From: Alistipes sp. | Lineage (GTDB): Bacteria > Bacteroidota > Bacteroidia > Bacteroidales > Rikenellaceae | Direction of reading: 5' to 3' | DNA: 64,000 bases | Assembly: GCA_017536555.1 (NCBI GenBank) | Contig: JAFXHE010000002.1 | Span: forward strand, 1-64,000 | Shown: in pieces, positions 25,830 through 34,792 of the stretch | Numbering within the stretch: the first letter of the stretch is position 1 | Layout: the number at the start of each line of letters is the position of its first letter | Position numbers and translations under genes: made by a program | The notes under the pieces: model-generated | Seen by the model: the letters and a program-made list of their open reading frames with translations, nothing else | What the model was told of the DNA's origin: nothing | Database searches by the model: none

Positions 25830-26827
25830 TATGGTACAATGACGTTATTGAGGATGTCGGTGATAATCTGCTCCGAGGTGATATTCTCTGCCTCTGCCTC
25901 ATACGTGAGACCTATGCGGTGGCGCAATACGTCGTGACATACGGCACGCACATCCTCGGGGATAACATAGCCGCGACGCTGTATGAAGGCGTAGGCACGG
26001 GCAGCCTTGGCAAGAGCGATACTCGCACGCGGTGAGCCACCATAGGCGATAAGCGGCTGAAGGTGGTTCAGACGGTACTCCGCAGGCTCGCGCGTAGCGA
26101 AGATGATGTCTATTATATACTTCTCAATCTTCTCGTCCATATATACCTTGTTGACAACGGCTCGGGCACGCATAATATCCTCGGGCGTGATGACACGCTT
26201 AACCTCGGGCATACCATCACCCGAGAGGTTCATACGCACGATGTCGAGCTCCTCGCTGCGCTTGGGATATGATATCTTCGCCTTGAGCATAAATCGGTCA
26301 ACCTGCGCCTCGGGCAGCGGGTAGGTACCCTCCTGCTCCAGCGGGTTTTGTGTGGCAAGCACCAAGAAGGGCTGTGGCAGCGCGTAGGTGCTGTCACCAA
26401 TTGTCACCTGCTTCTCCTGCATAGCCTCAAGTAGTGCCGACTGCACCTTTGCGGGAGAACGGTTAATCTCGTCGGCGAGGATGAAGTTGGCGAAGATGGG
26501 ACCACGCTTCACGGTGAACTCCTCGCTGCGCTGCGAGTAGATGAGCGTACCTATAAGGTCGGCAGGCAACAGGTCGGGGGTGAACTGTATGCGGGCAAAC
26601 TTGGCATCCACAGCCTTTGAGAGTGTTGTTATGGCGAGTGTCTTTGCCAAGCCTGGGACACCCTCAAGAAGGATGTGACCGTCGGAGAGCAGACCTATGA
26701 GGAGAGTGTCGACGAGGTGCTGCTGACCTACGATTACACGACCAATCTCTTTGCGCAACGTGTCGACAAATACCGACTCCTGCTCAATATGCGCATTAAG
26801 CTCTTTGATGTTTACTACTTCGTTCAT
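25829..26827 (-). CDS. moxR: MoxR family AAA+ ATPase
   Basis: A 332-residue AAA+ ATPase with Walker A (EGVPGLAKT), Walker B (FILADEINRSPAKVQSALLEAMQE), sensor 1 (LATQNPLEQEG) and sensor 2 (GGSPRASIAL). MoxR proteins act as chaperone-like ATPases that load metal or mature VWA proteins; here the VWA partners are BatA and BatB. It is the first gene of a six-gene operon with overlapping or near-overlapping cistrons. Confidence 0.93.
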   Translation of the reverse strand: MNEVVNIKELNAHIEQESVFVDTLRKEIGRVIVGQQHLVDTLLIGLLSDGHILLEGVPGLAKTLAITTLSKAVDAKFARIQFTPDLLPADLIGTLIYSQRSEEFTVKRGPIFANFILADEINRSPAKVQSALLEAMQEKQVTIGDSTYALPQPFLVLATQNPLEQEGTYPLPEAQVDRFMLKAKISYPKRSEELDIVRMNLSGDGMPEVKRVITPEDIMRARAVVNKVYMDEKIEKYIIDIIFATREPAEYRLNHLQPLIAYGGSPRASIALAKAARAYAFIQRRGYVIPEDVRAVCHDVLRHRIGLTYEAEAENITSEQIITDILNNVIVP

Positions 26828-26965
26828 TTTTATATTTGTTTTTACTCTTATGACCTAAACTTGCTATTGACCTAAACTATGTTTAGCGTGAGCCAATTTT
26901 GCTGTTTCGCTGGTCGCTGCGGGGTATTCGCCCATAGGCGAAACGCACAAATCGCTACAATATTG

Positions 26966-26997
26966 CAAAGATATAAAATAATTGTGAATTGAACAAA
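26966..26997 (-). promoter_or_regulatory. Promoter of the moxR-bat operon
   Basis: Minus strand TTTG (26997-26994), 20-nt spacer, TATCTTTG (26973-26966): a full consensus match. Predicted start near 26959, giving a long leader with a small hairpin before the moxR ATG. Confidence 0.8.
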
Positions 26998-27123
26998 GAA
27001 ATTATCGGGGCAATGGCAGGATATGGCTAAATACAACCTTGTTAAACTCTAATCAAATTGGTGCAACGGTGACAAAATAAATATTTTGTGGCGCAAATTG
27101 TGTAAGTATCGGGAGAAATTTTT

Positions 27124-27131
27124 TAACTTTG
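27124..27131 (+). promoter_or_regulatory. -7 element of galE
   Basis: TAACTTTG lies 25 nt before the galE ATG; a weak ATTG/TTG occurs 23 nt upstream. Confidence 0.5.
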
Positions 27132-27156
27132 TAGGCTAAAACAAAAGTTTGACACA

Positions 27157-28182
27157 ATGCAGAGAGGAGTACTTGTTACGGGTGGTGCTGGATATATCGG
27201 CTCACACACCACCGTAGAGCTTATTAAGGCGGGCTTTGAGGTTGTCATCGTCGACAACTTCTCGAACAGCGACATTTCATCGCTCGACGGCATAGAGCGC
27301 ATAACAGGTGTACGTCCGACATTCGTCGAGGCAGACTGCTGCGACAAGGAGGCGTTGCGCCGCGTATTCGAGGCACACGACTTCCAGTCGGTGATACACT
27401 TTGCAGCATACAAGGCTGTGGGCGAGTCGGTAGCAGAGCCTATGAAGTACTACCGCAACAACCTCCTGTCGTTTATGAATATCGTGGAGCTGATGCAGGA
27501 GTACAAGCGACCAAACATCGTCTTCTCGTCATCGGCAACCGTATATGGCGACGCGGAGACGCTCCCCGTAACAGAGCAGACACCGCGCAAGCCCGCGACA
27601 TCGCCCTATGGTAACACCAAGCAGATGGCAGAGGACATACTGCGTGATGTCACCGCAGCGTGCGAAGGTATCGTGGGCATAGCACTGCGCTACTTCAACC
27701 CTATAGGTGCGCACCCCACAGCCAACATCGGTGAGTTGCCACGTGGCGTACCCAACAACCTCGTGCCATACATCACACAGACGGCGGCAGGCGTGCGCGA
27801 GTGCTTGAGCATCTTTGGCGACGACTACGACACCCCCGATGGCTCGTGTCAGCGCGACTTCATCGACATTGTCGACCTTGCACGTGCCCACGTCGTAGCA
27901 ATAGAGCGTATGCTCGCTGGCAAAAACAGGGCGCGCTACGAGATATTCAACGTAGGCACAGGTCATCCCGTGTCGGTGTTCGAGCTGGTGAATGGCTTTG
28001 AGGCTGCCAACAACCTTAAACTAAATGTGCGCATAGCTGCGCGCCGCGAAGGAGATGTTCCTGCGGTGTGGGCAGATACAACACACGCAAACAATGAGCT
28101 TGGCTGGCGTGCCGAGCGCGCCCTCGACGACACGCTGCGTGCTGCGTGGGCGTGGGAGCGCAAGGTGCGTGGCATAGAGTAG
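27157..28182 (+). CDS. galE: UDP-glucose 4-epimerase
   Basis: A 341-residue extended short-chain dehydrogenase. NAD-binding GGAGYIGSHT is at the N-terminus, the catalytic Ser/Tyr/Lys are in SSSATVYGD and SPYGNTKQMAE, and a substrate loop is in RYFNPIGAHPTANIGE. It interconverts UDP-glucose and UDP-galactose for the Leloir pathway and polysaccharide synthesis. It leads a plus-strand run of metabolic genes. Confidence 0.94.
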   Translation: MQRGVLVTGGAGYIGSHTTVELIKAGFEVVIVDNFSNSDISSLDGIERITGVRPTFVEADCCDKEALRRVFEAHDFQSVIHFAAYKAVGESVAEPMKYYRNNLLSFMNIVELMQEYKRPNIVFSSSATVYGDAETLPVTEQTPRKPATSPYGNTKQMAEDILRDVTAACEGIVGIALRYFNPIGAHPTANIGELPRGVPNNLVPYITQTAAGVRECLSIFGDDYDTPDGSCQRDFIDIVDLARAHVVAIERMLAGKNRARYEIFNVGTGHPVSVFELVNGFEAANNLKLNVRIAARREGDVPAVWADTTHANNELGWRAERALDDTLRAAWAWERKVRGIE

Positions 28183-28268
28183 GCGCAGCAGAAGCAGTCG
28201 ATGGCAACACTTGAACATATTTATACACAAAGAATTAGTTGGTTTTCACACAGAATAACACTTTACAG

Positions 28269-28895
28269 ATGAGACGATTGATATTGGTGGCACTGATGAT
28301 GCTCTTCATAGTGCCCACAGCAGAGGCTAAACGCCGCGAGACAGCCGAAGAGCGAGAGAAGAAGACACGCCACTATGAGGGCTGGGAGTTTGGCGCCGTA
28401 GGACGCTTCAGCTTGGTCTTCTATGACCTCGACTATATGCACATCAAGGGTCAGAATGCGGTACGTGCATACGAGGCACAGACGAAGTTTGGTGGAAATG
28501 TGATGCTCAACGCAGGATACTTCATCAACAACCATTGGAAGATAGGCGTTGAGGCTGGTGCGCAGATACAGTATAACCACACTGTGATACCCATCTACGC
28601 CACGGCACACTACTTCTATGGCACACGCAAAAACTGCCTGTTCAACTTCGTGAATATGGGTACCAACATCCTCTTTGACCACGGTATGCGCTTTGGCTCT
28701 GTGGCAGCGGGTGGCGTGGGCTACCGTCTACAATCACCCGACAGCCCCTACAAAATTGACATTATGCTCGGCTATCAGGGACTGCTACTTAACCCACGTC
28801 CTATGACAAACGGCGACTTCTCGTTCAGCCCGAAGGATGTCAACCGCAAGACATTTAACCAGTCGGTATTTATTGGCTTGGGTATAACCTTCTAA
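28269..28895 (+). CDS. Predicted small outer-membrane beta-barrel protein
   Basis: A 208-residue exported protein; the start was chosen at MRRLILVALMMLFIVPTAEA, a clean signal peptide, rather than an in-frame start 30 nt upstream that would bury it. The mature part has alternating aromatic/hydrophobic strands (FSLVFYDLDYMH, GGNVMLNAGYFINNHWKIGVEAGAQIQYNH) and ends in GLGITF, a C-terminal Phe typical of outer-membrane barrels. I recognise no specific function. Confidence 0.65.
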   Translation: MRRLILVALMMLFIVPTAEAKRRETAEEREKKTRHYEGWEFGAVGRFSLVFYDLDYMHIKGQNAVRAYEAQTKFGGNVMLNAGYFINNHWKIGVEAGAQIQYNHTVIPIYATAHYFYGTRKNCLFNFVNMGTNILFDHGMRFGSVAAGGVGYRLQSPDSPYKIDIMLGYQGLLLNPRPMTNGDFSFSPKDVNRKTFNQSVFIGLGITF

Positions 28896-28943
28896 CGGCA
28901 CACCCAAGACCGCAAAACAATAACCAAAAACAGAGAGAATATT

Positions 28944-29381
28944 ATGAAATATGCTATCATCTCAACCGAAAAGGGCGATATGAAGGTGGAGCTCTATGAG
29001 AAGGAGACGCCTATCACTGTTGCTAACTTTGTAAAACTCGCAGAGAGCCACTTCTACGATGCTTTGTGCTTCCACCGCGTAATACCCGATTTCGTTATTC
29101 AGGGCGGCTGCCCCAAGGGCGATGGCACGGGTGGTCCAGGCTACACTATACCTTGTGAGACACGCGCCGAGCGTCAATACCACGACCGTGGTGTGCTTTC
29201 AATGGCACATCGTGGCCCTAACACTGGCGGCTCGCAGTTCTTTATATGTCACAACCGTATGAACACCCAGCACCTCGACGGCGTACACACCTGCTTCGGC
29301 AAGGTTGTCGAGGGCGAGGATGTTATCGACGATATCCGTCCTGGCGATCTTATCCTGTCGGTAACAATCGTCGAGGAGTAG
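28944..29381 (+). CDS. Cyclophilin-type peptidyl-prolyl cis-trans isomerase
   Basis: A 145-residue single-domain cyclophilin without a signal peptide. Active-site elements are present: [13 protein letters not shown] (catalytic Arg), [15 protein letters not shown] (Gln/Phe) and [11 protein letters not shown]. The common Trp of the drug-binding site is replaced by His in HLDGVHT, as in many bacterial forms. It catalyses proline isomerisation during protein folding in the cytosol. Confidence 0.92.
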   Translation: MKYAIISTEKGDMKVELYEKETPITVANFVKLAESHFYDALCFHRVIPDFVIQGGCPKGDGTGGPGYTIPCETRAERQYHDRGVLSMAHRGPNTGGSQFFICHNRMNTQHLDGVHTCFGKVVEGEDVIDDIRPGDLILSVTIVEE

Positions 29382-29414
29382 CAACGAAGCAACAACCAAT
29401 AAAAGCGTAGTAGC

Positions 29415-30479
29415 GTGACCGACTTCAAACCACTCTTCGAGGAGTGCTCCACGACGAGTGCCATATACATAGCAGGCCCTTGTAGTGCCGAGAGCCAAGA
29501 GCAACTGCTCGCCGCCGCAGAGGGTGTGGCGCGCGCAGGGGTCGGCATATTCCGTGCTGGTGTCTGGAAGCCTCGCACACGCCCTGGCTCCTTCGAGGGC
29601 GTGGGCAGCATAGCCTTTGAGTGGCTCGGCGAGGTGAAGCGACAGTATGGACTACGTCTGCTCACCGAAGTAGCGACACCCGAACACCTCAACACAGCAC
29701 TCAAGGCGGGTGTTGACGGTGTGTGGATAGGTGCACGCACCACGACAAACCCCTTTGCCATACAGGAGATAGCCGATGCACTGCGCGGCGTGGATATCGC
29801 GGTACTTGTCAAGAATCCCGTAAGCCCCGATGTAGACCTCTGGGCAGGCTCCATAGAGCGCATATACCGCAGTGGCATACGTCGTATGGCGGCTGTGCAT
29901 CGTGGCTTCACGACATACGATATGTCGCACTACCGCAACACACCCCACTGGTCTGTACCTACAGAGCTGCATCGCCGTATGCCTGACCTCACACTACTCT
30001 CCGACCCCAGCCATATAGGCGGGCGACGCGACCTTATAGCAACACTGTCGCAGGAGGCATTAGACCGTGGCTTCGATGGACTTATGATAGAGTGTCACCC
30101 TACACCCGATACCGCTCTCAGCGACGCGGCCCAGCAGGTGACGCCCGACAATTTGCAGGAGATTATAGGGGCTCTTATGTGGCGACGTACACCTGTTGGC
30201 AACGATGCCTTACGCGACTTCCGCCTGCATATCGACTCGATAGACAACCGCATACTTGAACTACTGGCGGAACGTATGGAGGTGGCTCGCAATATTGGTG
30301 ATTATAAGAAGCTGCACTCTATGGCAGTTGTGCAACGTGACAGATTTAACGAGATGCTCACAGCTGCCGAGGCACGTGCCGAGAGTATGGGTGTGTCGAA
30401 GCGTTTTATACACCGCATATTCACCGCCATACACGATGAGTCGGTGCGCCAGCAGATAGACGACACCGAGCGCAAATAG
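29415..30479 (+). CDS. Bifunctional DAHP synthase / chorismate mutase
   Basis: A 354-residue two-domain enzyme starting with GTG. Residues ~1-260 are a KDO8P-synthase-like (type I beta) DAHP synthase: AGPCSAESQEQ, GVWKPRTRPGSFEG, LVKNPVSPD, DPSHIGGRRD and IECHPTPD. Residues ~265-354 are an AroQ-type chorismate mutase helix bundle (RLHIDSIDNRILELLAERMEVARNIGDYK). It condenses PEP with erythrose-4-phosphate and channels chorismate to prephenate; the mutase domain often also acts as the feedback sensor. It is probably co-transcribed with the cyclophilin gene 33 nt upstream and ends at a strong terminator. Confidence 0.93.
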   Translation: MTDFKPLFEECSTTSAIYIAGPCSAESQEQLLAAAEGVARAGVGIFRAGVWKPRTRPGSFEGVGSIAFEWLGEVKRQYGLRLLTEVATPEHLNTALKAGVDGVWIGARTTTNPFAIQEIADALRGVDIAVLVKNPVSPDVDLWAGSIERIYRSGIRRMAAVHRGFTTYDMSHYRNTPHWSVPTELHRRMPDLTLLSDPSHIGGRRDLIATLSQEALDRGFDGLMIECHPTPDTALSDAAQQVTPDNLQEIIGALMWRRTPVGNDALRDFRLHIDSIDNRILELLAERMEVARNIGDYKKLHSMAVVQRDRFNEMLTAAEARAESMGVSKRFIHRIFTAIHDESVRQQIDDTERK

Positions 30480-30509
30480 AGCTCAACAGAGGGTGCGACA
30501 CACGAAAAA

Positions 30510-30566
30510 TAATGTAGCAATATTTTCGGTTAATGCCGTATAATGTTGCTACATTAATTTTTTTTT
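30510..30566 (+). terminator. Terminator behind DAHP synthase gene
   Basis: 15-bp stem with one G-T pair (30510-30524 with 30542-30556; TAATGTAGCAATATT / AATGTTGCTACATTA) and a run of ten T. The distal arm also contains the GTTG used as -33 by the next promoter. Confidence 0.85.
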
Positions 30567-30576
30567 GCTACTTTTG
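30545..30576 (+). promoter_or_regulatory. Promoter of the collagen-like DUF4988 lipoprotein
   Basis: GTTG at 30545-30548, 20-nt spacer, TACTTTTG at 30569-30576. Predicted start near 30583, leaving a leader of about 178 nt. The -33 lies inside the preceding terminator stem. Confidence 0.65.
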
Positions 30577-30760
30577 CAAAGTATGCCCGTGTGTACGCGT
30601 GAACGAAGCGCGCAGACGCACGATGGAGTGAGGGAGATTAGGGCGTTTTAGGAGCTTTGTCAACTGATAGTTTTATGTTCATCGTCAGCTCACAAAGCTC
30701 ACCCCACACAAGACAATAGATACGCAAACAACATTTTCAATTTTATAAACTTAATAGTCT

Positions 30761-33700
30761 ATGAAAAAATTTTTATCTATCGTGTTGGCAGCTGTAGCAC
30801 TATTTGCTTACAGTTGTTCGTATGATGATTCTGGTCTCATTGATCGTATCGAAGATCTTGAGAACCGAGTTGAAAAGCTTGAGCAGGCTTGCAAGGACAT
30901 CAACTCAAACATTGAGGCATTGCAGGCTTTGGTAAAAGCATTGCAGGAGAATGACTACGTGACAAGCGTAACTCCTATCACAGAGAATGGCGAGGTTGTG
31001 GGCTACACCATCAACTTCGTGAAGGGCGATCCTATCACTATCTACCACGGTGAGGATGGTAAGGATGGTCAGAATGGTGCTGACGGTAAGGATGGCTACA
31101 CACCACAGATTGGCGTCCGTGAGGATGTTGACGGTGTTATCTACTGGACTATCGACGGCGACTGGTTGCTCGATGAGGACGGCAACAAGGTTAAGGCTGT
31201 AGGTGCTGATGGCGCTGATGGTACTGATGGTGTTGATGGCCAGAACGGCACAACCCCCAGCCTCAAGATTGAGGAGGGCTACTGGTATGTATCGTTGGAC
31301 GGCGGTGCTACCTGGACAGAGCTCGGCAAGGCCACTGGTGAGGATGGTAAGGATGGCGCAGATGGCGACAGTATGTTCGAGGGCATTGAGCAGGACGACA
31401 ACTATGTTTACGTTTACTTGAGCGATGGCACAACTCTTATCCTTCCCAAGGCAGAGATTAGCCTCGCAACTATCGACACTGCTGCTTACTACACCTTCAC
31501 AAAGGCTGATAAGGTTGAGGCAGGCGAGTGGTACTTGATCGTAGCAGATGACAAGGCAGCACAGCCCGTTGCAGCAGACAAGGGTTACGGCTACCTCGCA
31601 GTAGCAAATGTTGAGGATAAGGATGGCGTTATCAACACTTTGGGTGCTTATGCATTCGGCGTTATGCCCGCAAACGGTGGTTATACCCTTATGCAGCCCG
31701 ATGGTCGCTTCCTCTATCAGTCAGGCAACTACAACAGCTTCAACGTAAACGCAAAGCCCAACGAGGGTTTTGTATGGAGCATCACTGCTAACGAGGATGG
31801 CACATTCAAGATCTTGAACAACTCTGTAAACAAGTATGTTCAGTTTGACTCAGAGTTCACAAGCTATGGCTCTTATGCTGATGCACGTGGCACTATGCCC
31901 GTTCTCTATAAGCTCACAGGCGAGGGCGTTGCTCCCGAGCCCGAACCCGAGCCCGAGACAATCACTCCTATCGCTGACGTATTGGCTCTTGGTGTAGACT
32001 CAACTATTGAGTCAGCTGTTATCGAGGCTGTTGTAATCTCTAATATGGATCTTAACAACCTCACTTCAAAGAAGGGTCTCTATGTTCAGGATGAGACTGC
32101 AGGTTTGCAGTTCTACCTCGCAGCTAACCACGAGCTTAAGCGTGGTGATAAGGTGCGTATCGACCTCTCTGGCGTGAAGATTGGTCAGTATAACGAGGCT
32201 ATTCAGATCAGCGGTCTTGCTTTGGATAAGATTACCGTTGTATCAAGCGACAACGAGGTTGTTGCAAAGAGCGTGACTATGGCTGACTTCCTTGCAAACA
32301 AGTACGAGGGTCAGTATGTTGCTATCGAGGGTGTTCAGGTTGCCGAGGCTGACCTCGCAAAGACTTGGGTTGTGGGCGGTGCTCACACCTCTATCAACAT
32401 CGAGGATGCCGAGGGTAACTCTTTCGTAGTATTCTCTTCAAAGTATGCTACTTATGGTGCAGAGACTGTAGCACAGGGCTCTGGCGTATTGAAGGGTATC
32501 TCTGGCTACAACAAGGGTGCTGTACAGATCATCTTCTCGTCTGTTGAGGACTTCGCAGGCTTGACAGGTGAGCGTTTGGGTGACGATGGTGGCAATGAGC
32601 CTTCAGATCCCGTTGTTCCCGAGGTTACTAACCGCGACGACTTCAACACCGTTGCTTGGAACTCATCTTACATTGCTCGTGAGACCACAGCAGGTTGGAT
32701 TGGCGAGAACTGCGCTGTTCAGGCAGGTGGTCCAAAGGATGCAAACCCCGTATTCCCCTCAATGCTCGGCACTGATGAGAACGTACGTGCCTTCGTTATC
32801 AACGGTAAGACAACTGCCGTAGGTAAGATTATCTCTCCCGCATTGACTGGCGGTCTTGGTACACTTTCATTCAAGTATGGTTGCGCATTCTCGGAGAAGA
32901 ATGGCGTTGACTTCAAGGTTGAGATTGAGCAGAATGGTGCTATCGTTAAGACATTCCAGGTTACTAACGACGACACTACAAAGTACAAGGTTACAGAGTG
33001 GTCACAGGAGGTTAACGTTGCTGGCGACTTCAAGATTATCATCACCAACAACTGTCCTTCAGCAGCAGCTGACTCTAACAAGGATCGTTACTCAATTTGG
33101 GATGTAATGTGGACAAACTATGAGGGTGGCGCAGAGCAGCCCGTTGTTAAGGAGTTGTCTTTCACAAAGGCATCTTTGTTCAGTACAATGGGAGCATATA
33201 CCATTCGCTTTACAAACGATGACGAGTCACATATTATGTTCCTCTACTTCTACAGCGACAAGAACTATGTTCCCGCTGGCACATACACTGACGGATACAA
33301 CAACGGCAACTTCAGCGGTGCTCAATCATACGTTTACCTCGCAAATAGTGACGAAAGACTCAACTACACAAGCGGCTCTATTACTGTTGATTTGACAGAG
33401 GATAATGTCTACACCTTCACATTCAACGACCTCGTATTCGGTGATAAGGATGTTAAGGGCTCTTGGTCTGGCAAGATCGACGGCTTGGCACAGCCCGCTG
33501 AGTCACCTGCTGTTGTATTTACCAATGCGAAGTTCTTGGTAAATGGCGGCTATGGCTCTTCAGCCTACCAGTTCACTAACGAGGAGGGTTGGCAGATCAA
33601 CCTCTACTTCGACACAACACACACTAAGCCTTTGCAGGCAGGTACCTATAAGGGTGCTAGCTACTGCAATGGTGGCTGGCAGTGGGATAACTACGACACA

Positions 33701-33880
33701 AAGCTCACTATCCCCGCATCTGCATCAAGCACAGGTAGCCGTGAGACAGGTCTTAAGTTTACAGATGGTACTGTTGTGGTTGCTCTCGATGGCGACACCT
33801 ACACTGTAACAATGGATATGACTCTTGCAAAAGACAAGAGCAACTTCAAGGCATCATTCACTGGTACTATCGCCCAGTAA
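30761..33880 (+). CDS. Large surface lipoprotein: DUF4988, collagen-like repeats, DUF5689-type OB domain
   Basis: A 1039-residue lipoprotein. The SPII signal ends AYSC (Cys19) and is followed by SYDDSG and a short coiled coil (IEDLENRVEKLEQACKDINSNIEAL). A DUF4988-type region includes three collagen-like Gly-X-Y runs (GKDGQNGADGKDG near 108, GADGADGTDGVDGQNG near 148, GKDGADGDS near 198). A ricin-like segment covers residues ~245-385. An OB-fold region of DUF5689 type follows (ITPIADVL, GLYVQDETAGLQFYL, RGDKVRIDLSG). The C-terminal half contains beta-sandwich modules, the last two resembling each other. It is probably surface-exposed, with a binding rather than enzymatic role. Its N-terminus is paralogous to the lipoprotein at 9820. 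Confidence 0.78.
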   Translation: MKKFLSIVLAAVALFAYSCSYDDSGLIDRIEDLENRVEKLEQACKDINSNIEALQALVKALQENDYVTSVTPITENGEVVGYTINFVKGDPITIYHGEDGKDGQNGADGKDGYTPQIGVREDVDGVIYWTIDGDWLLDEDGNKVKAVGADGADGTDGVDGQNGTTPSLKIEEGYWYVSLDGGATWTELGKATGEDGKDGADGDSMFEGIEQDDNYVYVYLSDGTTLILPKAEISLATIDTAAYYTFTKADKVEAGEWYLIVADDKAAQPVAADKGYGYLAVANVEDKDGVINTLGAYAFGVMPANGGYTLMQPDGRFLYQSGNYNSFNVNAKPNEGFVWSITANEDGTFKILNNSVNKYVQFDSEFTSYGSYADARGTMPVLYKLTGEGVAPEPEPEPETITPIADVLALGVDSTIESAVIEAVVISNMDLNNLTSKKGLYVQDETAGLQFYLAANHELKRGDKVRIDLSGVKIGQYNEAIQISGLALDKITVVSSDNEVVAKSVTMADFLANKYEGQYVAIEGVQVAEADLAKTWVVGGAHTSINIEDAEGNSFVVFSSKYATYGAETVAQGSGVLKGISGYNKGAVQIIFSSVEDFAGLTGERLGDDGGNEPSDPVVPEVTNRDDFNTVAWNSSYIARETTAGWIGENCAVQAGGPKDANPVFPSMLGTDENVRAFVINGKTTAVGKIISPALTGGLGTLSFKYGCAFSEKNGVDFKVEIEQNGAIVKTFQVTNDDTTKYKVTEWSQEVNVAGDFKIIITNNCPSAAADSNKDRYSIWDVMWTNYEGGAEQPVVKELSFTKASLFSTMGAYTIRFTNDDESHIMFLYFYSDKNYVPAGTYTDGYNNGNFSGAQSYVYLANSDERLNYTSGSITVDLTEDNVYTFTFNDLVFGDKDVKGSWSGKIDGLAQPAESPAVVFTNAKFLVNGGYGSSAYQFTNEEGWQINLYFDTTHTKPLQAGTYKGASYCNGGWQWDNYDTKLTIPASASSTGSRETGLKFTDGTVVVALDGDTYTVTMDMTLAKDKSNFKASFTGTIAQ

Positions 33881-33912
33881 TTGACCTTGTGTCGGCACGT
33901 GTCGACAAACAA

Positions 33913-33944
33913 CAGGGGCTGTCCTCATTCGAAGACAGCCCCTG
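33913..33944. terminator. Hairpin between convergent genes (GGGGCTGTC family)
   Basis: 11-bp stem CAGGGGCTGTC / GACAGCCCCTG (33913-33923 with 33934-33944). It shares its arms with the hairpins at 11495 and 54764. Position between the lipoprotein gene and recO suggests termination in both directions. Confidence 0.6.
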
Positions 33945-34030
33945 CTACTTTATATATACATAAGTGTTGTACGCCGAAAAAGAGGGAAGGTAGTGCGGTG
34001 AGCGGCTGCAAGCAAAGCCTCTGCCCGCGC

Positions 34031-34759
34031 CTAAAAGACCTCTTTAAGGATACGCAGGCTCTCAACAGAGTGTATTGCGTCGAGGTGGTAGGCGTAGTAC
34101 TTGAGCATAGCCTCCAAGAAGTCGACACGCTGCACACGGTTGAGACCTATCTCGCCAAGGTAGCGCACGTCACACTCGAGCATATCGTGGAGTATGCGTG
34201 CATTCTCGGGGGTTAGGGCGACGCTGGGTATGAGCGCGTGTGGCACAAAGTGTCCGTCGCGTATATCGAGCCACGCACCCTCGCTATACTCATTATCGGG
34301 CGAGAAGCCAAGCGGGCGACTCAAGTTTGCTAAAAACCATAGATGAAAATTGGATATACCCTCCTCGATATGGTCGAGGGCAAGCACCGAGCCCCACACA
34401 AAGTCGAAGAGCTCTTCGACACTCTCATTGTCGCGTACAAGACGGTAGAGCACCTCCGCCATAAAGAGTGCCATCGTAGACTTTCGCACATCAAAGGGCA
34501 TTGTCTGCAAGACAACCCCTGGCACAAGGTCTTTGAGGCGGTGCAGCGACATCTTCGAGGAGGTAAGACCCTCAAAGGCTACTGGAAAGAGTGGTTGCAG
34601 CAGTGCCATCTTCGAGCCACGCGCCGTGGTGCGCACGCCCTGCACCATATAGCTCTGTCGCCCGTGCGTGTCGGTGAGCATATGCACAATGACACCCTTC
34701 TCGCCATACTTAATAGTGCCGAGAACGATGCCGCGCGCCTTATATGTTTTGAGTGCCAC
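34031..34759 (-). CDS. recO: DNA repair protein RecO
   Basis: A 242-residue protein with the RecO N-terminal OB fold (KTYKARGIVLGTIKYGEKGVIVHMLTDTHGRQSYMVQGVR) and helical C-terminus. The usual zinc-binding cysteines of some RecO proteins are not evident, as in many Bacteroidetes forms. It loads RecA on SSB-coated DNA with RecR in gap repair. It lies 33 nt behind ispG on the same strand. Confidence 0.9.
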   Translation of the reverse strand: MALKTYKARGIVLGTIKYGEKGVIVHMLTDTHGRQSYMVQGVRTTARGSKMALLQPLFPVAFEGLTSSKMSLHRLKDLVPGVVLQTMPFDVRKSTMALFMAEVLYRLVRDNESVEELFDFVWGSVLALDHIEEGISNFHLWFLANLSRPLGFSPDNEYSEGAWLDIRDGHFVPHALIPSVALTPENARILHDMLECDVRYLGEIGLNRVQRVDFLEAMLKYYAYHLDAIHSVESLRILKEVF

Positions 34760-34792
34760 TACTACCTATATTTAACCTATGTGTGTGTCACG

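Larger units (their letters stand above)
26828..27156. other. Divergent intergenic region moxR / galE
   Basis: 329 nt holding the moxR promoter (26966-26997), its ~130-nt leader with a 6-bp hairpin TTCGCC-CATA-GGCGAA (26927-26942), and the galE -7 element. No gene is seen. Confidence 0.7.
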
